NCBI GenBank assembly: GCA_016937175.1
Contig: JAFGWL010000033.1
Location: forward strand, 1 to 37,469
Length of the DNA stretch: 37,469 nt
Reading direction: 5' to 3'
Source of the DNA: Candidatus Mcinerneyibacteriota bacterium
GTDB taxonomy: Bacteria; Macinerneyibacteriota; Macinerneyibacteria; Macinerneyibacteriales; DSCS01
Program-made: the position numbers and the translations under genes
The notes under the pieces: model-generated
Told to the model about the DNA's origin: nothing
What the model saw: the letters and a program-made list of their open reading frames with translations, nothing else
Databases searched by the model: none
Shown: positions 9,350 to 19,178 of the stretch, one piece after another
Layout: each line of letters starts with the position of its first letter
How positions within the stretch are numbered: position 1 is the stretch's first letter

Positions 9350-11191
9350 TCAGCGAAGGAGGACAAAGGGGGCTATGTCTCCATCCAGCTTCACATAGTA
9401 GAGGCCGGAAGGAAGGTCCGAAAGATCCAGGCTCTCACAATCACGGGCCCTCCCAAGCAGGCGTCCACGGGCATCATACAGAAAGACTTCTTCCACTAAG
9501 CTTCCGAAATGGAGGATATCGCTCCCCTTGAGGGGGTTGGGATAGACAAGGCGCCGGCTGTCAGATTCCATGAAAGGCTCTGTGACTGTGATATTTCCCC
9601 TGGCATCCAGGGCTCCCACCCGGCAGACACTCCAGGTCTGGGGGAAAGTCCGGGCAGAACCAAAGGGTTCCTCTGCCCCTCCCGTAAAAACGGCACGGCG
9701 TCGCGTCACTACAGTGACACCCCGGTATTCATTGGCACTTCCGGTGACCTCCACGCGCACACTGCGGACAGACTTGGGAAAAACGAGAGACGCTTCTCCG
9801 GTTCCGGAGAATTGATGACGCTCCTCATACGAGACACCATCACCGGAAACAGAGATCAGGCTTATGTCGCCGGGGGCTATGGCATAGGAGAGGGCCAGCT
9901 CCAGATATCCCGGAGAGGTAATGTCACTGTTTTCAAAGACAACCCCGTCCCCGCCGTTCAAAGTAACACTCATCCCCGAGACTTCCGCCAGGCCGGAATT
10001 GTTTTCCAGCAGGACCAGTTCCAGAGGCGGGAGGAGAAGACTCTCTCCCGCATAGAGACAGAAGGTGACGGGCCCGCTGATGTCATACCAGAGTCCCGGA
10101 TCCACCGAAGAGTAGGAGCGGTGGTTCTCTATCCGGGGAGAGATGAGCATTTCCGGCGGGATGTCCTCTTTTCCGTAGTAAGAGGCCAGCCTTTCCAGCC
10201 AGTGGCAGGCTGCTTCGAAATCGAGCTCGCGGTAACCTGTGAGGCTTGCCTTGAATCCGGCATAATCGGGCGGAAAAAAGAGCGAGACCCCTCCGAATGA
10301 GCTCTCGGAAGTCTCCCGCCGCAGGACAGCGCTCTCCCACCCCGGAAGAAACGAAGCATCGACATCCAAAGCCTGATAATCTATTGTATTGACAGGTGTC
10401 ACTCCTGAAAGAATCCCGCGGTCCCAGCTCTGCGGAGACGAGCCCCCCACAGAAGACGTGACTGCCTGACGCCACAGGGGCCCGGAGACAGCCGCCAGTG
10501 ACCAGGCTGTCCCTCTGTTCACAAAAAGGTCGAAGAGAGCTGTCATGAGCTCTTCAGGGGTCTGCGGAGACCTGGTAAGGAGAGAGGCATAGTCGAAGGC
10601 ATCTGAAGGCAGATTATGGGCAGATGCCGCAAGGATCTCCCCGTAGGGTGCCAAGGCGAAAAAGTTCTCCACCGAGGCCATCCGGCAGGCATCCAGAAGT
10701 ATAAGCGAATAACGGTGTCCGTCAAAGACTGCAGCAGTCGTCTCAGCGCTGAAAAAGATCTCCAGCCCGCTCAAAGCGTCCCAGGCGATGGCATCGGGTT
10801 CTGACATAGTGGAGGCAAACTCGGGATACCAGTTGTTTCCATGCCCCCAGAGGGCTAAGAGAGAAATCCCGCCGGTCCTGCGGGTCTCAGTCCAGTCGAG
10901 AAAATCAGCCAGGGTCTTCTCATCTCCCATATCGGCCTGGGAAAGGAGTGTATCATCCGATTCTCCTCCGCCCCGGAGGCGGCGAACAGTCGTTCCGCCG
11001 TAGGAGGCCTGAAAAAGGAGCCGGTTGGAGGTCTCGGCCGGAAGAGCCCGGGCCCAGTCGTCCAGGGCCTGAGCCTGATCCCCGAGAGTATTGTTTCCTG
11101 AAATATAGATCAGAAGGTCAAAGCAGAAGATAAGCGGAGTCAGGAAAAGAAACCAGACCACCAGGAGGCCGGCTGCCCGTCTATTCTTCAT
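9350..11191 (-). CDS. Clostripain-family (C11) cysteine peptidase with C-terminal T9SS type A sorting domain
   Basis: Catalytic-region motifs 'LLALWGHGNNW' and 'LILLDACRMASVE'; C-term 'LVYPNPLKGSDILHFGSLVEEVFLYDARGRLLG...LDLSDLPSGLYYVKL'. Confidence 0.85.
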   Translation of the reverse strand: MKNRRAAGLLVVWFLFLTPLIFCFDLLIYISGNNTLGDQAQALDDWARALPAETSNRLLFQASYGGTTVRRLRGGGESDDTLLSQADMGDEKTLADFLDWTETRRTGGISLLALWGHGNNWYPEFASTMSEPDAIAWDALSGLEIFFSAETTAAVFDGHRYSLILLDACRMASVENFFALAPYGEILAASAHNLPSDAFDYASLLTRSPQTPEELMTALFDLFVNRGTAWSLAAVSGPLWRQAVTSSVGGSSPQSWDRGILSGVTPVNTIDYQALDVDASFLPGWESAVLRRETSESSFGGVSLFFPPDYAGFKASLTGYRELDFEAACHWLERLASYYGKEDIPPEMLISPRIENHRSYSSVDPGLWYDISGPVTFCLYAGESLLLPPLELVLLENNSGLAEVSGMSVTLNGGDGVVFENSDITSPGYLELALSYAIAPGDISLISVSGDGVSYEERHQFSGTGEASLVFPKSVRSVRVEVTGSANEYRGVTVVTRRRAVFTGGAEEPFGSARTFPQTWSVCRVGALDARGNITVTEPFMESDSRRLVYPNPLKGSDILHFGSLVEEVFLYDARGRLLGRARDCESLDLSDLPSGLYYVKLDGDIAPFVLLR

Positions 11192-12341
11192 GGACCTCCA
11201 CAGGATACTGCTTCATGAGAAGCCCGAAGAGTTCCCTCATGAGATATTCTTCAACATGTGATTTCCGAAGCTCCACAACGGTACGACTCCGGACTGTCCA
11301 CTCACGTCCCTGGTAGCGGGCCGTCCCTCCCTCTTCGGGGAAACGGGCCCTTTCGCCTGGAAAAAGGGTCACAAGCCGGCTCTCTTTACCGTCTGTCAGA
11401 TAGGCCTCTTCCACCAGCCCCTCCAGTTCTTTTCTGGCCCGGGGAGTATGGGTATTGATATAGTCACGCTCATAGACTCCGATGGCGGCGAGATCCCTTG
11501 AGATCTTTCGCAGATAATCCAGTTCCTTTTTAAAGACATCCTCAAGGAAATGCTCCTCCACGAAACGTTTCATCAGAGGAATACGGGCATCCGAGTCAGG
11601 AAGAGTCCCGATCCCGCGGGTTACCTCCTCCACGGTGAAGATGCGGCCCTCATATCCTCCCACCTCCTCCTTCCCATCCCCCTGAAACGCAACAGAGGGG
11701 TCAAAGAAGAAACGTTTCTGAAACTTTAGGTCCTCAAAACCCATGGCCATGGCCAGAGCCGACCTGATCTTAAAGCGCTTTTCATCATCCAATGGAGAGT
11801 GCGCCGTAAGGACCTCATGGACAGTCACATCCAGATAACCGTATTTGGTCTCTATCCCTTTCACCGTCTCCCCGGGAGAGGCCTGGGAGATAAAGAGATC
11901 CGCCGGTTCGGGCAGGTCTCCGGGAGTGAAGAGGATATCCTCCTTGACTGTCCCCTGTTCCGGCGTCAGGGTATATAAAGCGTAGGAGATCCGGAAACTT
12001 TTGTCAAAATAGGGGTCATCCTGGCTCAGAACATCCATAAAGGAGCGGGCTTTTTCCCTGAGGAGATTTTGCAGGACACTCTTTTTAAGGTCCCTGTAGG
12101 CCTTCTCAACCTTGCTCTCCTCCAGGCGCACTTCCCGGGCGGCACGCGCGGCTAAGGCGAACTCGGCAAACTTCTGCAGGGCCATGGAGTCATCATAATC
12201 AAAAAGACGGGTAAAGAGACGGACTTCGCTTTTAGCATAAGTCTCATCTCCTACTGTCAGATAGGGTTTCTCTCCGCATCCTCCCAGGATGATCACCGTC
12301 ATCACTGCCAGCATCACAGATCTTTTCAGGACAAATCTCAT
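11181..12341 (-). CDS. Putative lipoprotein, possibly a divergent SurA/PpiC-type periplasmic chaperone
   Basis: Lipobox-like 'VIILGGCGEK', start-proximal 'YLTVGDETYAKSEV' resembling the start of SurA/PpiC proteins; SD GGGGAGG. Confidence 0.5.
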   Translation of the reverse strand: MRFVLKRSVMLAVMTVIILGGCGEKPYLTVGDETYAKSEVRLFTRLFDYDDSMALQKFAEFALAARAAREVRLEESKVEKAYRDLKKSVLQNLLREKARSFMDVLSQDDPYFDKSFRISYALYTLTPEQGTVKEDILFTPGDLPEPADLFISQASPGETVKGIETKYGYLDVTVHEVLTAHSPLDDEKRFKIRSALAMAMGFEDLKFQKRFFFDPSVAFQGDGKEEVGGYEGRIFTVEEVTRGIGTLPDSDARIPLMKRFVEEHFLEDVFKKELDYLRKISRDLAAIGVYERDYINTHTPRARKELEGLVEEAYLTDGKESRLVTLFPGERARFPEEGGTARYQGREWTVRSRTVVELRKSHVEEYLMRELFGLLMKQYPVEVHEE

Positions 12342-12366
12342 ATCTCCTCCCCTTCACTCAATAATC

Positions 12367-14961
12367 TCACGGAATAAACTCAGCGGCTTTCTCAAGGATC
12401 TCATTCAGGCGGCCGTTCTGTTTCCCTCCGAACCGCGCCATGTCGGGGCGCCCCCCGCCGCCGCCTTCCAGCAAAGCGGCCAATCCCGAGGCTATTTCAC
12501 CGGCCTTGACTTCTCCTTTTAAATCGTCTGTCACCATCACGACCCCGTTGACCTTCTCCCCTTCCGCCCCCGCCAGGACGATGACGCTTTTTCGCGACGC
12601 CCGGTCCTTGACCCGCTGGGCCGTCTCCATGATGACCTTCATATCCCCTTCAGGAAGAAGGGCTGTATAGAGGGAAAGTCCCTTATCACTTTTTCCGGCG
12701 GCTATAATAGCGTCGATATCGGATGAAGCTGATTCCATCTTCAGCTTCTCGATCTCCTTATGAAGCTCCTTTTCCCTTTTGAGCAACTGTTCAATCCTTT
12801 CGGGCAGCTGGCCCTTCTCAGCCTTTACAGCCCTGGAGAGTTCTTCCAGAAGCATCTGATTATCCTGGATATGATGAAGGGCTTCTTCTCCTGTGACCGC
12901 TTCTATACGGCGCACTCCTGCTGAAAGGCTTCCTTCGGAAAGGATGATAAAAGGGCCGATGTCTCCGGACCTTTCCACATGGGTCCCCCCGCAAAGCTCC
13001 ATGGAGACCCCTTCCACAGAGACTACCCGGACCTCGTCGCCGTACTTCTCGCCAAACAGGGCGACCGCCCCCTTCTTACGGGCCTCCTCCTGTCCCATTA
13101 CCGCTGCTGTGACAGGCTTGTTCGCGATGATCGACTTATTGACGATCTCCTCCACAGCGGCCACTTCTTCCCGGCTCATTTTGGAAAAATGGGTAAAATC
13201 GAAACGGAGCCGGTCCGGCCCCACATAGGACCCCGCCTGGTTGACGTGGCTTCCCAGGACCTCTTTAAGGGCTTTGTGGAGAAGGTGTGTGGCTGTATGG
13301 TTCCGGGCAGCGCTCAGGCGGGTCTCCTCATCCACTTTGAGACGGTAAGGCTTCCCCTCTTCCAGGGACTCGCCTCCCTCTCTTATCTTATGGATATGGA
13401 CGCCGCCGGCCTTTTGGGTATCGTAAACGGGCAGCTCTTTATCCCCTGCCAGCAGCCATCCCCGGTCTCCGGCCTGTCCGCCCGATTCTCCGTAGAGGCA
13501 ACTCCTGTCAAAGACAAGGTCCCAGCCCTCGTCGGTCTTTGTCTTAAAAAGCAGGGTCCCCGTCTCTTCCAAGGTATCGTATCCGGTGAAAGAAGTCTCG
13601 GGAAGCCCCTTCTCCACCACATAGAGGTATCGCTTCTCTCCGGACCCTCCAGCCCAGGAGGCACGGCCTCTCTTCTTCTGGTCTTCCATGGCCCTTTGAA
13701 AACCCTCTTCATCCAGACGAAGACCCTGTTCTGAAAGGATATCCGCTGTAAGGTCCACGGGGAAACCATAGGTATCGTAAAGCTTGAAAGCCGTCTGCCC
13801 GGAAAGAACAGACCCGCCCTCATTACGGAGTGTCCGGCACTCCTCTTCCAGAATAGCTATCCCGGCATCCAGGGTATCGAGAAAACGCTCTTCTTCCATC
13901 TTTATCAGGTGCTGGATATGCTGGGCCGCCGGGAGAAGCTCTTTGTAGAAATCTCCGTATCGGGAGACGACGTCTCCTGCCAGCTTGTAGAGGAAGGGCT
14001 TCTTATACCCCAGGATCCTGGACTGCCTCAGTGCCCGCCTCAGGATACGGCGGAGGACATATCCCCGCCCCTCATTGGAGGGGATGACACCGTCGGAGAA
14101 GGCAAAGACAAGGGCCCTGATATGGTCCGCGATGATGTGGAAATGGAGAGCAGTCTTTTCCTCATAGTCCACACCGATATAGTCGGAAGCGGCCCGGATC
14201 AGGGGCTGAAAAAGGTCTGTATGGAAATTATTGGTCTTCCCCTGGAGGATCGAGGCCAGGCGTTCCAGCCCCATCCCCGTATCGATGTTTTTTTTCTGCA
14301 GCGGAGTCAGGCTCCCGTCGGCCTCCTTGTTAAACTGAGTAAAGACCAGGTTCCAGAATTCCACATAGCGGTCACATTCACACCCTGGACGACAGCTCTC
14401 TTTTCCGCAGCCTGTTCCGGGGCCGTAATCATAGTAGAGCTCCGAAGAGGGGCCGCAGGGGCCGGTCTCTCCAGCCGGGCCCCAGAAATTATCCTTATCG
14501 CCTAAAGCCACGATACGTTCAGCCGGAAGATACCTGAGCCAAAGGAGCCGCGCCTCATCATCATCTGTGTGGACTGTCGCCCAGACCCGTTCCGGGTCAA
14601 GCCCGAGCACCTCTACTGTAAACTCCCAGGCATAGGCGATGGCCTCCTCCTTAAAATAGTCTCCGAAAGAAAAATTCCCAAGCATCTCGAAAAAGGAGTG
14701 GTGACGCGCTGTCTTGCCCACATTCTCAAGGTCGCTCTTCTTCCCTCCGGCGCGAAGGCATTTCTGGCAGGAGGCTGCACGGGTGAAGGACAGACGGGCT
14801 GTATCCTTTGCCTGAAAGAATTCTTTGAACTGGACCATACCCGCCGAAGTAAAGAGCAGTGTGGGGTCATCCCGGGGAATAAGAGGGGAAGAGTCGACGA
14901 TCCTGTGCCCCCTCTCTTCAAAGTAATCGATAAATGCTCTTCGAATATCCGCTGCTTTCAT
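12367..14961 (-). CDS. alaS: Alanine--tRNA ligase
   Basis: 864 aa; 'FTSAGMVQFKEFF', 'SFFEMLGNFSFGDYFK', editing-domain 'HTATHLLHKALKEVLG' and 'CGGTHV'. Confidence 0.98.
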   Translation of the reverse strand: MKAADIRRAFIDYFEERGHRIVDSSPLIPRDDPTLLFTSAGMVQFKEFFQAKDTARLSFTRAASCQKCLRAGGKKSDLENVGKTARHHSFFEMLGNFSFGDYFKEEAIAYAWEFTVEVLGLDPERVWATVHTDDDEARLLWLRYLPAERIVALGDKDNFWGPAGETGPCGPSSELYYDYGPGTGCGKESCRPGCECDRYVEFWNLVFTQFNKEADGSLTPLQKKNIDTGMGLERLASILQGKTNNFHTDLFQPLIRAASDYIGVDYEEKTALHFHIIADHIRALVFAFSDGVIPSNEGRGYVLRRILRRALRQSRILGYKKPFLYKLAGDVVSRYGDFYKELLPAAQHIQHLIKMEEERFLDTLDAGIAILEEECRTLRNEGGSVLSGQTAFKLYDTYGFPVDLTADILSEQGLRLDEEGFQRAMEDQKKRGRASWAGGSGEKRYLYVVEKGLPETSFTGYDTLEETGTLLFKTKTDEGWDLVFDRSCLYGESGGQAGDRGWLLAGDKELPVYDTQKAGGVHIHKIREGGESLEEGKPYRLKVDEETRLSAARNHTATHLLHKALKEVLGSHVNQAGSYVGPDRLRFDFTHFSKMSREEVAAVEEIVNKSIIANKPVTAAVMGQEEARKKGAVALFGEKYGDEVRVVSVEGVSMELCGGTHVERSGDIGPFIILSEGSLSAGVRRIEAVTGEEALHHIQDNQMLLEELSRAVKAEKGQLPERIEQLLKREKELHKEIEKLKMESASSDIDAIIAAGKSDKGLSLYTALLPEGDMKVIMETAQRVKDRASRKSVIVLAGAEGEKVNGVVMVTDDLKGEVKAGEIASGLAALLEGGGGGRPDMARFGGKQNGRLNEILEKAAEFIP

Positions 14962-14964
14962 CTC

Positions 14965-15597
14965 TCAGGCCTTCCTTTCTTTCTCCATCCTGTCCAGCAG
15001 GGCGTTGATCTGACCGGCATCAAAGCCCTTCCCCATAAGGTACCGGAAAAGAGCCGCGCGCCACTCCTGTTTTCCCTTCACAGAGCGGTATTTCTTTTCT
15101 GCAGCCCTCTCCAGAGCCTTCTCCTCCCGGTCTGCCAGGGGAAATTCCAAAGCAATGCGGTCAAATAGATCCCCGGGAATCCCTTTTCGGGTCAATTTAA
15201 AGCGTAAAGCCCTCAGGCTCTCTTTCTCATTATAACGGAGATAATCCTTTACGAGTTCCGTATCATCCACAAAACCGTATTCTCTGAGCCGGGAAACCTC
15301 CTGCCGGGCCAGCTCCACAGAATACCCGCGCTCAAGAATATAACGCTCCACCTCTTTTTCCGTCTTTCGGTAACGGCTTACCAGGGCCAAAACCCGGCTG
15401 TGAAGCCTCTCTTCTAATTCAATACGGCGGATCTCTTCGAGAAACTCCGCCGTGACCTCTTTTCCCTTATACAGGTTGAGGAGAGCGATGGTGTTCTCCT
15501 CGACCCCCTCAAAAAATTCCTCGTCTATGAAGAGATTGTAGCGTGTCTTACTCTTCTTCTGCGGTTCCAGAGCCGTAATCTTCATGATCCTTGCCAA
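14965..15597 (-). CDS. recX: Regulatory protein RecX
   Basis: RecX three-helix repeats ([35 protein letters not shown]); immediately follows recA. Start may be 15585 (MKITALEP). Confidence 0.88.
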   Translation of the reverse strand: MARIMKITALEPQKKSKTRYNLFIDEEFFEGVEENTIALLNLYKGKEVTAEFLEEIRRIELEERLHSRVLALVSRYRKTEKEVERYILERGYSVELARQEVSRLREYGFVDDTELVKDYLRYNEKESLRALRFKLTRKGIPGDLFDRIALEFPLADREEKALERAAEKKYRSVKGKQEWRAALFRYLMGKGFDAGQINALLDRMEKERKA

Positions 15598-16582
15598 AGA
15601 GCTCTTCGCGGACCTTCCCCTCGATCTCTTCCAGCATCTCAGGAGCGTTCTTCAGGTAATCTTCGACATTATTCTTCCCCTGTCCCAGCCGCATATCGTT
15701 ATAGGAATACCAGGAGCCGCTCTTGTCCATGATACCGAACTCCGAAGCCAGGTCGATGACTTCGCTTATCCGCGAGATCCCCTCTCCGAAAATGATCTGG
15801 ACATGGGCGATCTTGAAGGGAGGCGCCAGTTTATTCTTGACGATCTTCACTTTGACTTCATTCCCGATATCCGAAGTCCCGGTCTTGACCGATCCCGTAC
15901 GCCGTATATCCATCCGGAGAGAGCAGTAAAACTTCAGCGCATTCCCGCCGGTTGTGGTCTCGGGGTTTCCGAACATGATCCCGATCTTCATACGGATCTG
16001 GTTCAGAAAGACAAGGGCTGTCTTGGTCTTGTTGATGACCCCTGTGAGTTTTCTCAGGGCCTGGGACATGAGACGGGCCTGAAGTCCCATATGGGAATCG
16101 CCCATATCTCCCTCGATCTCCGCCCGGGGAGTCAATGCCGCCACAGAGTCTACCACGATGATATCGATGGCTGCACTCCTGACCAAAGTCTCTACAATAT
16201 CCAAGGCCTGTTCGCCGTTGTCCGGCTGAGAGACAAGGAGGTTGTCAATATCCACGCCCAGTTTCCGGGCGTAGACAGGGTCCAGGGCATGTTCCGCATC
16301 GATAAAGGCCGCCACTCCCCCTTTTTTCTGAGCTTCGGCGATGATCTGAAGAGCCAGCGTCGTCTTTCCTGAAGACTCAGGCCCATAGATCTCTGTGACA
16401 CGCCCCCGGGGGATCCCTCCGATTCCCGTGGCATGGTCGATCTTCAAAGAGCCGGTGGAGATAACATCCACATCGAGGTGAAAGTCCCCTCCCAGGCGCA
16501 TGATCGCCCCTTTTCCGTAATCCTTTTCCAATTGTTGTATCGCCTTTTCGAGCATCTTTCCCCTGGCTTCCTGATCTGACAT
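15548..16582 (-). CDS. recA: Recombinase RecA
   Basis: '[20 protein letters not shown]' Walker A, '[19 protein letters not shown]', '[12 protein letters not shown]', '[12 protein letters not shown]'. ATG at 16582 with SD AAGGAGG. Confidence 0.99.
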   Translation of the reverse strand: MSDQEARGKMLEKAIQQLEKDYGKGAIMRLGGDFHLDVDVISTGSLKIDHATGIGGIPRGRVTEIYGPESSGKTTLALQIIAEAQKKGGVAAFIDAEHALDPVYARKLGVDIDNLLVSQPDNGEQALDIVETLVRSAAIDIIVVDSVAALTPRAEIEGDMGDSHMGLQARLMSQALRKLTGVINKTKTALVFLNQIRMKIGIMFGNPETTTGGNALKFYCSLRMDIRRTGSVKTGTSDIGNEVKVKIVKNKLAPPFKIAHVQIIFGEGISRISEVIDLASEFGIMDKSGSWYSYNDMRLGQGKNNVEDYLKNAPEMLEEIEGKVREELFGKDHEDYGSGTAEEE

Positions 16583-16612
16583 ATGGACCTCCTTTTTGAA
16601 CATCTTTGGGAT

Positions 16613-16640
16613 ATTATAACCATTCGCACAATGAAATCAA
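16613..16640 (-). promoter_or_regulatory. sigma70-like promoter for recA: TTGATT-16-TATAAT
   Basis: TATAAT on minus strand at 16613-16618 and TTGATT at 16635-16640; about 30 nt upstream of the recA ATG. Confidence 0.65.
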
Positions 16641-16709
16641 GCCTCTTCTCCGAAGGCTTCCGGCCGGAAGAAGGGCCCTTCGACGATCTCTGTCAGAGTA
16701 TGAGAGAGA

Positions 16710-16740
16710 GGAGGGGGAGGATCTCCCCCTCCATTTTTTT
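16710..16740 (+). terminator. Rho-independent terminator-like hairpin plus T7, oriented on the + strand
   Basis: GGAGGGGGAG-GAT-CTCCCCCTCC (perfect 10-bp stem), then ATTTTTTT. Confidence 0.6.
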
Positions 16741-18211
16741 AGAAACTGTATTTCAGTGCTATTCCTACCGAGCTCGTATCAGTCCATTCGGCAAAACGTT
16801 TGATGGAATCCACCTGGGCCCCCAGGCCGCCCGCCATGATACCGGCGGCGACATCTTCGGCTGTGGCTCCGCCGAATCCCGCCTCATAAGGTCGCAGGGC
16901 ATCGGCGATATCCTCTGCCACGGCATCTGTGGAGAGTGTATTATCCTTCTTTCCCCTAAGCCCGTAATAGAAGAGGGAAAGGTCCAGCCCCTTCTTGAGG
17001 GGCAGTGTATATTCGGCATGGAAAGCATAGTCCAGGTTTGACACAGCATAGATCACAGGACTGTCTCCACCGAGATCTGTAAAATTCGGCGCCAGCGATG
17101 CAAAGGGGCTGTCAGCCAGGATCCCGGCCAGAAGCCCCTTGGGCAGGCCCTGAAGGCCGTCAAAGGCATCTGTGCTTGCCTTTGTAAAGTCAGCACTGAA
17201 CTGGCCCGGGAGGCCCAGAAATCTGTCGGCGACCAGGCCGTAGGTCCAGAAGGTCCCCTTGATCTCACGGGCCTCATAGGCCTCGCTGGTGGGGATGGCA
17301 TCTCCCTTGACCATCTGGAAACCTACATAGGGCTTATATCCCTTGAAAGTATAGGAAAGCTGGCTGTTATAGATCCTGTGTTTGTATTTCCCCTGATACT
17401 CGTAAATGGTATTGTCTGCCTCTGTCTCGGTAAGTTTGGTCCCGCCGGACTCTCCCGCGACAAACTGGACAGCCCCGTTGAACCCGAATCCGAACTTCTG
17501 AGCTTCCGCCCAGAGGATGGTGTTGAGGGCACTGTCGGCATTCATCCCTGTCCCTATGAGTGATATATCCCCTGCTCCCCGCGCCAGTGCCACACCGAAA
17601 CCTGTCTCAGGAGTGACATGGAAATCCATCTGGATCATAGGGAAGGTGGTCAGGGCAGCAGCTGTGTAGAAGATGAAATCCTCATCTTCGGTATCCCCGA
17701 TGTAAAGATGGGTGTAAGCCGCATTGGCGGTGGCTTTCACCGTGTTGATCCCTACAGAGATCCCGAAAGGGCGCCCGCCCTTCATCTCGAAGGGACGATA
17801 CATGACAAAGAAGTTGTTCACTTCAACGACTTCGTCGGTCCACTCCCGGTCGCTGTTGGCCGGATCGGCCGGGTTATAGTAGTAGGAGACATCAGGGTCG
17901 TTGGCATCCACACGGATCTGAAGGACGCCGAACCAGGGAGAGGCCCCCGGAGTCCCTAATGAAAAGTTCAAAAGCCCGTGGGCTCTGAAATTCTGAGACG
18001 CCCTGTAGTTGGCCCCGGCCCTGTTGAACAAACCCATCTCAGGAGAGTCAAGGGGGGTAGCGAAACCCTCCTGGCTCTTTGCGATGATCACAAAATTCCC
18101 GGAGATCTTCAAATTGTCCAAAAACGATTTCATGCTGTCATCTTGCGCTGTTGCCAGGCCTGAGGCGACAGCCAGGGCCAGACAGAGCAGAAAAAACCTT
18201 TTCAACGTCAT
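16739..18211 (-). CDS. Outer membrane beta-barrel (porin-like) protein
   Basis: Signal peptide MTLKRFFLLCLALAVASGLATAQ, beta-rich sequence, C-term 'SVGIALKYSF'. ATG 18211 with SD AAGGAGG. Confidence 0.75.
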   Translation of the reverse strand: MTLKRFFLLCLALAVASGLATAQDDSMKSFLDNLKISGNFVIIAKSQEGFATPLDSPEMGLFNRAGANYRASQNFRAHGLLNFSLGTPGASPWFGVLQIRVDANDPDVSYYYNPADPANSDREWTDEVVEVNNFFVMYRPFEMKGGRPFGISVGINTVKATANAAYTHLYIGDTEDEDFIFYTAAALTTFPMIQMDFHVTPETGFGVALARGAGDISLIGTGMNADSALNTILWAEAQKFGFGFNGAVQFVAGESGGTKLTETEADNTIYEYQGKYKHRIYNSQLSYTFKGYKPYVGFQMVKGDAIPTSEAYEAREIKGTFWTYGLVADRFLGLPGQFSADFTKASTDAFDGLQGLPKGLLAGILADSPFASLAPNFTDLGGDSPVIYAVSNLDYAFHAEYTLPLKKGLDLSLFYYGLRGKKDNTLSTDAVAEDIADALRPYEAGFGGATAEDVAAGIMAGGLGAQVDSIKRFAEWTDTSSVGIALKYSF

Positions 18212-18241
18212 ATGAACCTCCTTCATAGGCAATAATGATTT

Positions 18242-18269
18242 ATGTTAAGGAGGGGGCGTGACTTGTCAA
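18242..18269 (-). promoter_or_regulatory. Promoter TTGACA-16-TAACAT upstream of the beta-barrel protein gene
   Basis: TTGACA at 18264-18269, TAACAT at 18242-18247 (minus strand). Confidence 0.5.
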
Positions 18270-18315
18270 GGAAAAAGCGAATGGAGTTCACAAAAATTTT
18301 GAGATAATGAGCCGT

Positions 18316-19065
18316 CTAAATAAATGAAATATTTAAGAGTTTTGCTGCCATGAGGATCACTCCGCCCACAAGAACGACTTTGATCCAGCGGTCTCCCTTC
18401 CGTACAGCGAAAACTGTCCCCAGCCATCCTCCGATAGTGTTCCCCACGGCCAGGACCAGGCCGAAGGCCAGGTCGATCTTTCCTCCCCTGAAAAAAACGA
18501 AAAGAGAGGGGAGCATACAGAGCAGGACGATCATGACTTTCAGGCTGTTGATCCTGATGAGTGAGAGCCCGGGAAGCAGAGAGAGCGCAGCGATGATAAT
18601 AAACCCGACTCCCGCCTGGATAAAGCCGATGTAGAGGCCGATAAAAAAGAAAAGCACTGTCAGAAACGGAGTGGGACGGATCTCGCTCCGCTCCCCGCCT
18701 TCGCCCCTCTTTTTAGGCATTAGGATAAGAGTGATGCTCACCAGCATGACTCCGGCGATGATCTTCTGGAAAAGAGACTCCGGGATCTCCAGGGCGATCC
18801 GGGATCCTAAAAACGCTCCGCCCATGGCGGGTACTCCCAGGATCAGGGCCGCTCTCCAATGAAAGTAGCCGCTTTTCTGAAACCGCCACACGCTGGAAAG
18901 GTTCTGAAAGAGAACGGCGATCCTGTTGGTCCCGTTGGCCACGTGGGGCGGAAGCCCGAACATGATGAGCAGGGGAAGCGTGATGAGAGACCCGCCGCCG
19001 GCATTGACATTGATAAAGCCTCCGGCGATTCCGGCCAATAAAAGCAGGATCATTTTCCAGGCCAT
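18316..19065 (-). CDS. TauE/SafE family (sulfite exporter-like) membrane permease
   Basis: 'GGFINVNAGGGSLITLPLLIMFGLPPHVANGTNRIAVLFQN' signature; multiple TM segments; SD AAAGGAGGGG. Confidence 0.88.
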   Translation of the reverse strand: MAWKMILLLLAGIAGGFINVNAGGGSLITLPLLIMFGLPPHVANGTNRIAVLFQNLSSVWRFQKSGYFHWRAALILGVPAMGGAFLGSRIALEIPESLFQKIIAGVMLVSITLILMPKKRGEGGERSEIRPTPFLTVLFFFIGLYIGFIQAGVGFIIIAALSLLPGLSLIRINSLKVMIVLLCMLPSLFVFFRGGKIDLAFGLVLAVGNTIGGWLGTVFAVRKGDRWIKVVLVGGVILMAAKLLNISFI

Positions 19066-19100
19066 AAAGCCCCTCCTTTCAGAACTCTGTCGGTATCCGA

Positions 19101-19129
19101 AGTATAACAGGAAAAGATGAGTGTGTGAA
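19101..19129 (-). promoter_or_regulatory. Promoter TTCACA-17-TATACT for the TauE/SafE gene
   Basis: TATACT at 19101-19106, TTCACA at 19124-19129 (minus strand). Confidence 0.5.
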
Positions 19130-19142
19130 GCCTCTCTTTTCG

Positions 19143-19171
19143 TTGACGGCGTGAGGCCTTTGGCATAAAAT
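19143..19171 (+). promoter_or_regulatory. Promoter TTGACG-17-TAAAAT for the MFS gene; predicts a leaderless transcript
   Basis: TTGACG 19143-19148, TAAAAT 19166-19171; ATG of MDSEK at 19179, 7 nt after the -10 box. Confidence 0.6.
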
Positions 19172-19178
19172 GAACCTT

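Noticed and set aside
12979-13734. 251-aa plus-strand ORF opposite alaS, and others opposite recA (15584-16372) and the CCA-enzyme gene (34205-34810)
   Set aside because: Antisense to highly conserved housekeeping genes; no family resemblance or convincing start signals.
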